A stretch of 64,000 nt of DNA from Hysterium pulicare CBS 123377 (Eukaryota; Ascomycota; Dothideomycetes; Hysteriales; Hysteriaceae): NCBI GenBank assembly GCA_000467715.1, contig AJFK01001077.1:62001-126000 (forward strand). Reading direction: 5' to 3'. This document shows, piece after piece, positions 1 through 11,048 of this stretch. The stretch's first letter is position 1. Each line of letters starts with the position of its first letter. Under the pieces are notes generated by a model, which was given only the letters and a program-made list of their open reading frames with translations, was not told the origin of the DNA and searched no databases. The translations under genes and the position numbers were made by a program.

Positions 1-840
1 TTTGGCACGCACGGAAATTCTAGGAAGAATAATGTATCTCAATCTATGACGTTGTGCTTGAGCGATATTCGAAGCGGTTTCGACTTGATAGATTGGATTC
101 AATATGCCGTTCCACAGGACTGGTAAATCTGACTAATGCCCTATCCTGGCCCCGCACTCACTTAGGAGTGTTTCTGCTGTGTGGGAGGAAGCTGGTTCGA
201 TACTGCAATATCTTCTCCACTATTCATCTTGCAGGTAAGAGGTGTATTTCTGACTTCCGAGAGACTGCACAAATTCTGACCGGGCGTTCAGTAGAAAATT
301 CCAGCGAGAGGGCACGGGAGCATCGATGGCAGCGTGCATGGGTGTTTTGGAGGAAAGTATATCCTAATGTGACGGTGATCTATTTGAAAGGAATCAAGAC
401 CTTTTGAAGATGGAATGGACGATATTGAGATGAGCATTTGTTGGTCGAGAAATGTGGACGTTGATCAAGTGAAGCTTATATAAGCTCGTATTATATAATC
501 ATTTTCGGACCGAAAGGGAGCCTTCTTGACTCAAACTCGTCACCAAAACTGCAATCATTATTGTGTATTACGTGAACATGTCGTGGGGCATATATTTCCT
601 CTTCCTATAAGTACTCGACTGAGAACTCTTCGGCAGGTGGCTACACCATCCAGGGCCGGCTGAAAACAAGAACTCACTCTTCATCTGAGCATGGCTAGAA
701 ATCTCGTATCTACTTATGTCTTGAGCATTCCCCTTTACCATCTAAACATAAATCGGTAACCCAGAAATTTCAACATTCCGCGCGGCGAGTATGAACTTCA
801 ATTCCTCTTCATCTCAGCCTGTGTAGAACTTTCTAAACCA
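1..840. other. Left edge, no supported gene
   Basis: An open frame of 117 codons runs at 54-407 on the plus strand, but its product resembles nothing I know, has no domain or splice context, and I do not call it. The rest holds no coding signal that I can see. It is probably the downstream flank of the minus-strand regulator that ends at 841. Confidence 0.4.
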
Positions 841-3256
841 CTAGTCCCGTGCTGACGATAGAGGTCGCATCACGTTGGAATCAGCAAGCCATGCGTCCCA
901 TTGTTCCCAGTTGATAGGTTCAGTAGCAAGGTTCTCCATACTGTGATCCTGAGCCAGCATAAAATCCAGGTCCATGTCTAGATTGCCGACTTGGCTATCA
1001 TCAAACCCATTGATGAGATAAAATGGATCGCACTCAACGGTGCCGCCGGTTTGAGTAAGACTTGGCGGGTGCACCGTTGTACTCTGCCGAAGATACGTAG
1101 ATTCTAATGTATCGCTTACGTGGGTAACGCCAGAATCCGGGATTGGACCCATGTCGGGAGCGTTTGCCTGGCCACGGATGACAACTTCCTCTTGTGGACA
1201 GCTCTTCGCATTTCGCGCTTGCCTCTTAGCTTTTGCGACTTCGCGTTGTTGGCGTAACTGCAATATGAACTCCGGTGTTGGCGGTAAATACATGTTTCCG
1301 TTCTGCATTGCAGCTTCGCGATCACTGTATGCTTTCAAGCAGAGATTCCCCACGGCTACGTGGATAGGCTTTTTCATATCCAAAATCATATCTGGGGTGT
1401 TCTCATATGTGTTGCCAATTAGTTGCCATGCTTTGTCGGAATCTTCCTTGGCCGGATTGGCACGGAGGGTATCAAATACGTGAATGAAAGCGTGCCATTG
1501 CTGGAAATAGGCTGCATGCCACGCAAATCGCTTGAGCATGGGATTTGATTGCACCATGTTGTGCTGCTCGAGAAGCTTGATACTAACTTCCCAAACCAAC
1601 TGACGCTCAGAAAGCGGTGTCTGTTCTATGCTGGCCCACCTTCGTGGATGATGTGTCAGGAAGCGCACGACATTCATACCGTACCGGGCCACTACCATTG
1701 TTAGGAGGTGCAACGGCTGTGAAGGGTCACAGTATCGTAGGTACTTCGTTTCGAGAGTTTCTTCGAGCTCTCTGAAAGCCTCCTCTATCTCTTCTCTGCC
1801 GTTTTCTGACGTATCGAGATTCCAATGACTGGAATTCTTTCCTTGCCGGCGGAACGTGGCGACACGGCCTGCAGCAAAATTGGCAAGTTCATATCTAAAA
1901 GCAACAAAGACGATATCTGTCAATGTATTTGACTCGGCCACGAGTGAAGACATGCCTGGATAAAGCTGGTTATCGTTCACGTTGGTGGGACACTTCGTGC
2001 TCTCGGCACCCATGTCCATGTCTCGAAACTTGGCGAGACCACAAAGTTCAGCGGTACGGAAATCGTGCAGTTTTAACTGCCACCAAATGCGTCGGCGCAT
2101 CTCAGTTTCGAATGGGGGGAGGCCTAAAAATACTCCATCGCGCTCGAAGCCCATGCCTTGAGCGATGCGAACAGCCACGCCTGTTAAGGTCCAAACAGCA
2201 CGTGGCTCATAGATATCTCGCACGGAGAGAAGATGCAGGACCAATGCTTGAAGAACAACGAGGCTGATAGTTCCCATAAACTTAGCTCGCGACAATGCTG
2301 CTTCCGTGGCGGATATGTATCGTGATAGTAAGGTTTTGCGCGGCTCAGAAAGTCGTTGTTTGCACTCGTCCTCTTCGAGCGACATAACGGCGACACCGTA
2401 GATGGCAAACATGAGTGCTTCAAAGCTGCGCGGTATCGTCCCAATATTGCTCGCAGCTTTCTGAATTGCCGGTCGTAATGTAGGGACATGTACGACCTTC
2501 GTCAGAGGATCGATGTTCTCTATGAAGATCTCCCATAATTGGTTTATGCGTTCGGGCGGTGGATGTCGGGGCCTGGTGTTGGACTTTGGCTGACTGCTGA
2601 GCACAAAACTGAAGTCATCTTCCGATGCTTCCAGGTCACTGGAATCATTTGGGTCTTCCAAAGTATTCTCGGAGTCGTGGGACTAAAGGGGCTATCAGTG
2701 GTCATTTACAGACGAGTGCGTCAACTGGCCCCGGGAATGAACTCTGGCAACCTACCTCTTCTACCACTCTCGTCCATAAGCTACTAGGCGGATATTCAGC
2801 ATATAGCCACACAGACTGAGAAAGAACTCACTTTTCAACGAACTTGAAGCGGACTTGACCATTAACTGTTTGTGTCTTGTTGATATATTGGTTTGGCTCA
2901 GATTCAATAGAAGAAGGAGTCTGTAACTGGAACTCTTTCGGCTCTACTCTCACTGTGTAGTTCGGTTTGCCGCGTGGCTCAGAGTTGGGAGTATCTGGTA
3001 GCTTGTTTGGGTCGATGCCTTGCTCTTGAAGTAGATCTTCGTAGTGTCTAAGCCGATCGGTGAGGATCTGGACTTTGACACGTTTATGTCTCTTTCGAGG
3101 TGGCTGTGAGGGGTGAAAGACGCAGTCAACATTACGCTTGACACAAGCACTGCATGGCCTTTGTCGGTCGCATTTGACTTTTCGGTCAGCGCAGCGGATG
3201 CAGGAATAGCTAGGCCTGCTGGAGATGTTCGAGGAAGGGGAAGCTGTAGTCGCCAT
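841..3256 (-). CDS. Zn2Cys6 transcription factor with fungal-specific TF domain
   Basis: Nuclear DNA-binding regulator of the Gal4 class. The N-terminus carries a complete binuclear zinc cluster, cysteines at residues 19, 22, 29, 35, 38 and 45 (C-x2-C-x6-C-x5-C-x2-C-x6-C), followed by a basic linker and a short region likely to dimerise. The remainder reads as the fungal_trans regulatory domain, including the typical RRRIWWQL stretch. Two exons are inferred: 3256-2832 and 2638-841, with a 193-nt intron (donor GTGAGT, acceptor TTCCAG). The donor is clear, the acceptor less so; phase fits and a better-looking TTTAG at 2683 does not. Product about 740 aa, normal for the family. The gene is divergent from the FAD monooxygenase at 3725, so it may regulate it; that is inference. 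The target is unknown. Confidence 0.9.
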
Positions 3257-3724
3257 AACGTCTAACTACAACGATACCTGAGATGATGCAGGTGGAGAGT
3301 TGAGGAATTCTGTAACGGTGCAGCCATGGTTATTGTATCATGTTTAGCATGCAACATTTCACCCGGCCATCTCGTTATTTCGGAAGTTGGAAGATGCCTT
3401 GCACGATAGATATAAGGCGACACTGGAGAACGGAGATCGTTGAGGAATGTAGTCATTATTTAGCTTCTGCTTAGTCATCGAGCCTCGCTAAGTGCAATTT
3501 CTCGGGCCCGACGCCCGAACTGCACGTCGTCCGATCTCCAAATGTGTATCACGTGCCTTATTTGTGCTCCGAACCCGAAGTCTCCTTTTCCGAACACACC
3601 TTAATTGACGGCTGCCTAGGTATTTAAGAAGAGCAATGCTCGCCTCTAACTCAGAACATCCATTTTCTCCATCCCTCAAAGTACTATCCTTATTTGTACA
3701 TTCACGACCACCTTGAAGCTTGCC
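3257..3724. promoter_or_regulatory. Divergent promoter region (regulator / FAD monooxygenase)
   Basis: A 468-bp intergenic region between two outward-reading genes. On the plus strand a TATA-like stretch (GTATTTAAG, near 3620) lies about 100 bp before the monooxygenase start. A CACGTG hexamer occurs near 3550. No operator could be defined by eye. Confidence 0.5.
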
Positions 3725-4975
3725 ATGCGCGTCCTGATCAGTGGAGCGGGCGTCGCTGGGCCCACGCTCGCATGGTTCCTGGCAAAGGCCGGAGCACGCA
3801 TCACCATTCTCGAGAAGAGCCACGCTCTCTTTCCCCATGGGCAGAACGTTGATCTTAAAGGCAGCGCAGTCACAGTTATCAAGAAAATGGGGCTTATGGA
3901 GCAAGTTCGACGATCCAACACGACGGAAAGGGGTACACAGCTCATCAATTCAAAGGGTCAGCCCTTTGCACCCTTTCCTATCAAGGAGGGTTCCTCTGCT
4001 AGCTTCTCCTCGGAATACGAGATCCTTCGTGGAGACTTGGCGGCGATCCTCTACGAGGCTACGAAGGATCATCCGAATGTCAAATACTTGTTCGGTACCA
4101 CAATCAAGGAAGTCGATACAAATGACGATGACACGGTAAAGGTCGAATTGAGCAACGGGGAGGTGCAGGAGTTCGATCTCTTGGTCGCAGCAGACGGTCA
4201 GTGGTCCAAGGTGCGAAAGCAGTGCTTCCCTCCAGAGTATGTCAAAGTGGTTCATCTGGGCATGTACGTCGTCTACTATACCATTCCGCGCCTGCCGAGC
4301 GACAACGACTGGTGGAACGTTTACATCGCTCTTGGGTCAAGGACCATCACCCTTAGGCCTGACCCACACGGCACCGTCAGAGCCATGTTCACTCACATGC
4401 CCTGTAGCGACGCTCAAGAAACGGCGTGGCGGGAAGCATCCAAGAGTGATAGACAGACACAGGGGAAGCTCCTGAGAAAGGTGTTCGCAGATGCAGGATG
4501 GCAGGCGCAGAGACTCTTGGACGCCATGGATCAAGCGCCTGATTTCTACTTTCATGTAATCGAACAGATCAAGATGTCCAAATGGTCCAACTCTCGCGTC
4601 GTCTGTCTAGGAGACACGGCCTATGCCCCATCACCGTGCACAGGGATGGGCACTTCGCTGGCTATAGTTGGAGCTTACGTCCTAGCAGGTGAACTGAGCA
4701 AGCTCGAAGACGGTGAAAACCCTTCAAAGGCGCTCGAGGCTTACGAAAGCAAATTTCGTCCGTTTGTCGAGGAGATGCAGAAGATTCCTCCCTTTGTTCC
4801 AGCCATTGCACATCCCGAGACGGCATGGAAGAGGTGGCTGTTGCAAGCCTTTCTGCGGGCACTCTCCAAGGTCGTAGCAATTCCATGGGTAGTGAAAAGA
4901 CTCGGCGATGAGAACAACGAGGAGGACTTTCCGCTACCAAAATACCCGAGCTTCGATGACGAGGGGTCTTGGTGA
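3725..4975 (+). CDS. FAD-dependent aromatic/terpenoid-type monooxygenase
   Basis: Class A flavoprotein monooxygenase of the PHBH fold (FAD_binding_3). Single exon, 416 aa, typical length. The dinucleotide-binding GAGVAG lies at residues 7-12 and is followed by an acidic residue after the second strand (ILEK). The DG motif is in AADGQW, and the late GD motif (CLGDTAYAPSPCTGMG) is near residue 296. I start at the first ATG (3725), which sits directly before the Rossmann strand; the in-frame codons upstream include no ATG. No signal peptide, so probably cytosolic. Members hydroxylate or epoxidise small aromatic or polyketide substrates with NAD(P)H. The substrate cannot be read from sequence. 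The divergent Zn2Cys6 gene suggests a small regulated catabolic or detoxification unit. Confidence 0.92.
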   Translation: MRVLISGAGVAGPTLAWFLAKAGARITILEKSHALFPHGQNVDLKGSAVTVIKKMGLMEQVRRSNTTERGTQLINSKGQPFAPFPIKEGSSASFSSEYEILRGDLAAILYEATKDHPNVKYLFGTTIKEVDTNDDDTVKVELSNGEVQEFDLLVAADGQWSKVRKQCFPPEYVKVVHLGMYVVYYTIPRLPSDNDWWNVYIALGSRTITLRPDPHGTVRAMFTHMPCSDAQETAWREASKSDRQTQGKLLRKVFADAGWQAQRLLDAMDQAPDFYFHVIEQIKMSKWSNSRVVCLGDTAYAPSPCTGMGTSLAIVGAYVLAGELSKLEDGENPSKALEAYESKFRPFVEEMQKIPPFVPAIAHPETAWKRWLLQAFLRALSKVVAIPWVVKRLGDENNEEDFPLPKYPSFDDEGSW

Positions 4976-5984
4976 GGCAGGGTTCTAACATCGGGGTGCT
5001 GAAGGATCTACGGAAAAGCTTGAGGTCGGAGGTTGAGAAGAGATTTACTTCTCTTTACTGTATAGTATAGGTGTCACCGCTTAGCAAACAGTTGATGCAA
5101 CTGAACATTTTGCCAGCAATACCATGGCACTTCCGCGATAATTCTTGTATGGCAACTTACGAATCAGTAATCAAAAACCTTTGCAGGAAGCTTAGCGCAT
5201 GACTAAGACCTCGTGACTCTTATTTGAAAGATCTAACGTCGTCTTGTTGTTAGTTTTCTTCAGATAGTGTATAAACGACGAAGAATAAGAAGACCGTAGT
5301 TGTGGCAGAGAAGCTAGTTTCCGGGTCGAGAAAACGAAGAAGTGGAAAACTGTAGTGCAAGTTGGTTGGCTCTCAGGTCCCACAAGCCAAAAGGGGCGAG
5401 ATTTGCGGTGCCAGATTGGCCCACATTCTAACATAAGCTGGAATAGAGAAATTTCAATTCGGGGATGCGTCCTCTCCGTTGTTGGATTCTGCAAGTCGGT
5501 ATTACACCCATTCGTGAGCCTCGAAATTTTTGCGTTTCTCAATCCATGACTTCAGTAAATACTAGCAAGGGCCTACGGAAGCGCTAACGTAAGTGCTACA
5601 TTAGAATTTCTTCATGCGCCCTAGCGTTCACCATGAGGCTAAAGATCAAACGCTCCGTTCTTAGGGCCGTGCTTGCGGCCGTTCTTTCAATCTCGTTGGT
5701 TGCATAGGTATCCCACAGATGCTACATAATGGACGAAGAGACGGTCACATTCATACTCACAATTACAGGGGCTCAATGAGCATCATAGATAGTCCGAAGC
5801 AAGAAAGCTGTATCGAACCAAATGCATTCGACTACATTCTCAGGTATATCGTACATATCCCGTATTCCATATTCCATATCCCATATCCCATAATCTATAT
5901 CAAGCGAGCGTACGTGGTATCATATTCATGAAAACATCCCCTAAGCACTCCCCTAATACGTCGGTATCCCCAAAATCTAAAAAT
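4976..5984. other. Intergenic, no gene seen; short tandem repeat inside
   Basis: About 1 kb between a plus-strand and a minus-strand gene, both ending here. Open frames at 5192-5542 and 5719-5931 look like chance. The only structure noticed is a 7-nt tandem repeat at 5854-5895. Confidence 0.5.
5854..5895. repeat. Six-unit 7-nt tandem repeat
   Basis: Six consecutive heptamers of consensus CATATCC, with variants CGTATTC, CATATTC and CATAATC. A short, imperfect minisatellite in intergenic DNA with no evident function. Confidence 0.8.
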
Positions 5985-7287
5985 TCATGGTGGAAACCTC
6001 CCACCACCGCTGCTATCTAAAACGCCTAACCCGTCTACTGTAACCTCGCTTTCCTTCCTTCCCTTCCTATAACCAGCAGCAGCAAGTCTCGCATCCTCTT
6101 CTCGCTGTTGTCGCCGAACTTCCTGCATGTACTTTCGCCTCTGTTTCCTCGCCTCTTCCTCCAAGGTACCAAAAGGGTCGAATCTCTCACTCATGGGATC
6201 CCGAAACGGGTTCTTAATCCAGCTTCCCCGATCTGTTAATGTTGTGCTTACAGGTCGACCTCTGAGCATATCGTAGGATTTGTTTAGGGGAGGGTCGTTG
6301 AATGGGTTAGCTGAAGGGAGTCCGGGCGCTATGATCGGAACATGGCGCATGTGTCTATCGGAGACGGATCGGTTTGTGGACATGGAGACAGGTTGATGGT
6401 TTGGGTCAGCGCGGAAAAGAGTCGGGGTTGATGATGTAGTTGTTTGCGTCATATGAGCTGCAAGTGGTGGTGGCTGAGGAAGGTTATCGTGGTCGTATGT
6501 CGATAGAGACGATAGCTGTGTCTACGTCAATGAAAGACTAGTTTAAGTAGAGACGAAATGCTGACATCATCATTCATCCGCGAAAAACTCAGCGTAGCCT
6601 TATTCCTACGTTTCCTTCTCTTTACGAATACTATTAGGAAAATGACAACAGCAAGCGCACCTATTAATGATCAGCTAGGGTGTTTTGAGAAAGTATGTTA
6701 GTCAACCCACCAAGACCAGCGACTGCAATCAATAGACCTTCAGCCCAACTCGGCAGTGTTTTACTTTGGGTTGGGACTCTTCCCTGCGTCTCAGGTGCGG
6801 GAATAATTGACGGCACAGCAGTAGCTTGTTGGTGGAGGGGTGAGCTTGTTGACGAGGTAGCTTGTTGCTTGGGTGGCTGACTGGGAGAAGTGCTCGGTTG
6901 CTCAAGTGTAGAAGTCACGGAAGGAATAGGAGTCTGAGATACAATTATGACTGTCGAGGATGAGGGCGTTGCAGAGAGTGATGTAATAGATGAAGGCGGG
7001 TCTTTTTGGACCGATGAAGTGGGCTCTTTTCGTGCTTCAGTGTTGATACTGGTTGTTTTTACAGCAGCGCTGGACGCAATCGGTGTGGCTTTTGCAGCAG
7101 ATTTCGATGGAGGTTGAGATGGAGGTGGCGGTGGAATGTTTGAAGGAAAGGAGCTAGATGTTGGTGATGGAGAGTCTGGAAAGTCTGGAGAGTCTGGCGA
7201 TTCTGGACTACCTGCCGGTTGAGGGTCCTTGGATTCTCGAAGGGCCAGCCTTGCTGGAGGTCGACGGCCGCGTAGTAAAGAAGGCAT
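5985..7287 (-). CDS. Single-pass membrane protein with Ser/Thr/Pro-rich ectodomain
   Basis: Three exons are inferred: 7287-6711, 6660-6566 and 6521-5985. Intron 1 is 50 nt (donor GTGGGT, acceptor AATAG) and intron 2 is 44 nt (donor GTCAGC, acceptor GTAG). Splicing intron 1 completes a hydrophobic segment (GLLIAVAGLGALAVVIFLIV) followed at once by a strongly basic stop-transfer (KRRKRRN), which no single reading frame contains; this is the best evidence that the gene is real. The roughly 190 residues before it are Ser/Thr/Pro-rich, as in Mid2/Wsc-type wall-stress sensors and mucin-like proteins. The cytoplasmic tail of about 200 residues is polar, with a basic coiled region (EEEARKQRRKYMQEVRRQQ). 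About 402 aa. No good signal peptide follows the ATG used, so a further 5' exon or a signal-anchor mode is possible. Function not recognised. Confidence 0.7.
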
Positions 7288-8355
7288 CGGAGGCGAAAAG
7301 AATAGCACTTGGAAGAATAAGCTCTTGGGGATTCAGTAGATAAACCTACGTGTGACGAGGTCAAATTGCGAGAGTAAAATTGGAAAGAAACAAAGTCACG
7401 CGAGGGCATGCGCAGGCAGATGAAGACTTCTTAAGAATATAGATTGAAAGTGGAAGATCAAAGAATGAAATGCTTAGTCCGGAGGAATTCCCTACGTTAG
7501 GTGAGCTGCCAGATGACCCGGGAACTGCTTAAATCATTCAATGTTTCCAAGTCGAAGCTAAGTATCTTAGGGCAAGAAGACGCGAAATCAGTAAATAGCA
7601 TCTAGGCAACATTGGCAGAAGTGAGGTGATTGCCACCGTCAATGCTGTATGTTCAGACTCGCCAAGCGTCGTCCTCGTAGCATCGCGAGTTTTAAAAATG
7701 CGATGGGCGCCCCGAAACTCCTTGGCCGTGTTTCGGATTGGGATCGCCAAGAGACTTCAGACAAAAGCCGGCCAAATGAAGTAATTGACCCTGAGCATTG
7801 AAACGGGTTTACGTGTATTCATGAAGAATATTATCTGGCATATAAGTATGCTCTCTGTTTTGGTGCCGGTCACTGTGGACGTCTTTATTATGGAGTGTGA
7901 AGTGTGGAGAGTGATGAAGGAGAGTTGCTTTGGTGAGTGTTGGAAGGTGAAACCGAGCTAGTGCTTACATAGCCATACACGTGATCATGCTTGTAAGTTT
8001 GACTGCTGCTCACCAAAGTTCATTCTCATCTTACCTTCCTATCTAATGCACATCTGAACCTTCTCGCCGTTTAGAATCTTAATTTCGAATACCAATATCG
8101 AAGGAAAACCCGCTGGTCGGAAACGTGAGCCTGTTAGTCTAGTTGTCTTCTTCCCTTTGCGAATGACTAATCTATATCTTCTTCACGGCCAAACCTCTGC
8201 TTCAATGCGCAGATGGCGCTTGCTAAACTGCGTTCGGAAAGAGCATGGTACATTCGTCAGAAATATATTCTAATTCTCCTTTGTTCAGATCTCCGAGATG
8301 GACTGTGCATCGAAATCCGCTGTAGTATATGCGGTAAAGTTAACTTTTCAAATAC
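7288..8355. other. Intergenic, no gene seen
   Basis: About 1.07 kb of mixed-composition DNA with only short, unconvincing open frames (for example 7538-7750). It probably holds the promoter of the minus-strand membrane-protein gene. One CACGTGATC site is present near 7979. Confidence 0.45.
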
Positions 8356-9482
8356 TCAATCATAAAGAGTAAATCTACATAAACAGCCATCATCCGGAGG
8401 TTGCGCCAAGTTCTCTGTAGAAGGTGTCGTTCTCAGCGTGAACGGTATCTTCCCAATCCTTTCTTCCCGATACAACTTCCAATCCACCAAGACATCGAAC
8501 ACCTCCAACTTGTCATTTCCAATCTTCGTCAAAGGATTGAATGTCGAATTTTGTGCGACCACATTACTCTCATAAAGGCTCTGCGTGATGCCGAAAGTCT
8601 TGCGGCTGAGCTTTATACGCAACTCTCGCAGACCTTGCATGCTGGCAATGACTTCGCAAGCGGCGGAAAAGGCATCGGAGTAGCGTCCACTAGGGACAAA
8701 AGATTCGCTCTGAGTAGTGACAATTGATTGGTTGTGAGGGAGGTACCGAGTTTCGATTTTACCGCTCCAATATCCATGTGGTTCGACGCGGATGAGAGAA
8801 ATAGCGTTGAAACGGTGCGCAAGAAGGTTCCCATAAAACCTTATCAACGCCTCAGGTGTATTGAAGATGAATGTCGTTTGTGAGTAGAGTCGATGTATTG
8901 CCTCACTATATCTATATCTCAAGTTTAGCATTCTGGATGCGGGGGAAGATCTGGTCAAGCGTACATCATCCGACAGCTTTGCAAGAAAGGCAGTAGTCCA
9001 ATCCCAGTATCATTATAGGTGTTCAAACACTCGTACCCGAGAGCGGGGGTGGTACGAACTATTCTGTGATCTTCAAAGCAATTGCACGTCCTAATTTCGG
9101 GGTAGACTTCTTGACCCGCACAAAGGAAGGAGCCCATCCGACCATGCATTGTAACAATATGTACATGTTTCGCAAAGACATATCCATAAATCCTTTCTCT
9201 CACTTCAGCAGGCAAACGGAAGAAATAGGATTGTGTTTGCGGAAGTGTGCGCTGTTTGCGGTATGGAAATGTAGCGTGTCCATCGGGAAGCGGAAGGGTG
9301 AGAGCGCGTTTTCGTGGCTGCGGAAGTGGAGGCGCGACCGCTTTCTGGCGCTTCTTCAGTTCGCGTTCTGTTTCTCTGTCAGTTATTTTACGGTCGTCGG
9401 GGAACTCATAATATATGTTGTGGAGAATGCGGAGGCAGAATTCTCGAAATGATTTAAGCATGTGGTGTTTTCGACGCGCCAT
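8356..9482 (-). CDS. DUF7730-like / F-box-like fungal protein
   Basis: Two exons, 9482-8965 and 8911-8356, joined across a 53-nt intron (donor GTACGC, branch GCTAAAC, acceptor ATATAG). Splicing restores the conserved junction RMIYSEAIH, so the two open frames form one gene of 357 aa. After a basic N-terminus comes the family core: FFRLPAEVRERIYGYVF, then LLPFLQSCRMIYSEAIHRLYSQTTF, then an alpha/beta region. This layout is typical of a large uncharacterised fungal family with an F-box-like opening. The biochemical role is unknown; an adaptor function is only inference. The start is the only ATG before the basic segment. Confidence 0.85.
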
Positions 9483-10332
9483 GTTTAATAGGGAAAGTGA
9501 TTTTGAGATAAAAGCGAAAGGTTTTGAGAGAAACGACGCAGAAGGAAATAATGATTTGGGCTCAGTTCAAAACTATGACATGGCGAATACGAAGTGACGC
9601 AATATTACTTGCATATAAACGAGGCAGTGCTGGATATGTCTGCCTGAATTGTAAGCTGCAAATGCACGTGATGCAACAACTGCAGGTCCGCATTTCGAAG
9701 TTGAAGTATGAGTCTAAAAGTACCTAGGTATAGAGTTCTTTAGATTGGTAAAGAACATTCTTATACTACTACCTACTATGACGTGATAACCTATTACTAA
9801 GCATATATCCGAGTTCCAACATACCTAGGTAAACTCCTTCAACCCCGCATTAGGATCGTTAGAATCTAATCTTGTCCTAAACCAACGTCCATCATGCTAC
9901 TATCCAAACCATCTTTACAGCATCCTAGTATATTGGTGCCTCAGTCTTGTTAGCTGTTTACGTTCGAAGCTGCGATGGAAACTTAAATGTAAACGGGTGA
10001 AGTAAAGGGCTAGCATGTTAAGATCTTGAATTATGTATCGGCAGGATAGCATTTTGAGCTCGTATGTGCCGCGTGAACTAACCAACGAATAAATCCTCAT
10101 TCAGTTCTATCTTGCAGAGGGAGAATGTGAACAAACTTCGCACGGCTTGGTCTAAGGTTGAAGATACGAGGTAGCAAGGATTCCCCGTTTCAAACATGTA
10201 CTGCATACATTGCGGCGTACGTTTTCCTATGAAACCATCCGACCCTTTGAGGTCGTAAACCTTCAGAAGACTCCCACTCAGCCTCTATTTCTCCCATATG
10301 TAGAAAATGCGCTGACTCCCTCCATCATACAG
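9483..10332. other. Intergenic, no gene seen; two TACCTAGGTA palindromes
   Basis: 850 bp between the DUF7730-like gene and the GMC remnant. I looked for the missing FAD-binding half of the oxidoreductase here and found none of its motifs. Perfect 10-bp palindromes TACCTAGGTA stand at 9721-9730 and 9822-9831. Confidence 0.5.
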
Positions 10333-11048
10333 ACCAACCAACGCCAGCCTGAAAGACTGGGTAAAAGTCGCATCCGCCAGTAGCGGCATCAGCGTCGACG
10401 CAATCGAGCAGATCTTTCGCATCCAGCACGGCCTAATATTCAATAAGAACGTCACCATAGCCGAGATCATCACAGAGAGCTCAGCCAACTACCTGTTCTC
10501 AGCTTTCTGGGCACTCCTCCCTTTCTCGAGGGACAGCGTTCACCTTCGCTCTGTAAAAGCGAATGACACAAATAACCCCATCATCGATCCGCACTTCTTC
10601 TGGATCGGCTTTGACCTGAAGTCTCAAGTGGCTATCGGAAAGTTGGCGCAAAGGTTCTGGGCTGAAGAACCCGTCAAGGGTCTAGTGCTAGGTGCCGTTA
10701 GCCCCACTGAACAAGTCCTGCCGTCGAACGCAACCCATGCGCAGTGGGCTTCATTTATCGAGAGTACTTGTAAGTTAGCTTGGCCTCCCTTTCAACGATT
10801 GTGAGCTCTGGACTGATGTATGGGGTAGTTGTTTCAAACTCTCATCCCATCGGTACAGCGGCCATGATAGCCCGCGAGCTAGGAGGCGCGGTAAGCCCAG
10901 AACTCAAGGTATATGGAACGAGTAATTTCCGCGTCGTAGATGCCTCTGTGATCCCGCTTCAGGTCAGTGGGCACCTTACGGCGACGTTATATATGCTATA
11001 GCCGAGAGAGCAGCAGACATGCTCACGGGAAATTGTAAGAGCACCTAG
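10333..11048 (+). pseudogene. GMC oxidoreductase, C-terminal remnant
   Basis: Two pieces, 10333-10769 and 10829-11048, flank a well-formed 59-nt intron (donor GTAAGT, acceptor GGTAG). The first encodes the substrate-domain region, including ALLPFSRDSVHLRSV. The second carries the GMC C-terminal signature with both active-site positions: HPIGTAAM, then [20 protein letters not shown]. Glucose-oxidase and aryl-alcohol-oxidase type enzymes end this way. The N-terminal FAD-binding half (about 350 residues) is not found upstream. An acceptor-like CATACAG precedes 10333, but no matching exon was seen. A two-base TA expansion near 10990 shifts the frame just before the final AERAADML. I read it as a decayed, 5'-truncated copy of a host gene. 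Confidence 0.8.

Noticed and set aside
3257-5000. Secondary-metabolite gene cluster around the FAD monooxygenase
   Set aside because: No polyketide synthase, peptide synthetase, terpene cyclase or prenyltransferase anywhere in the window.
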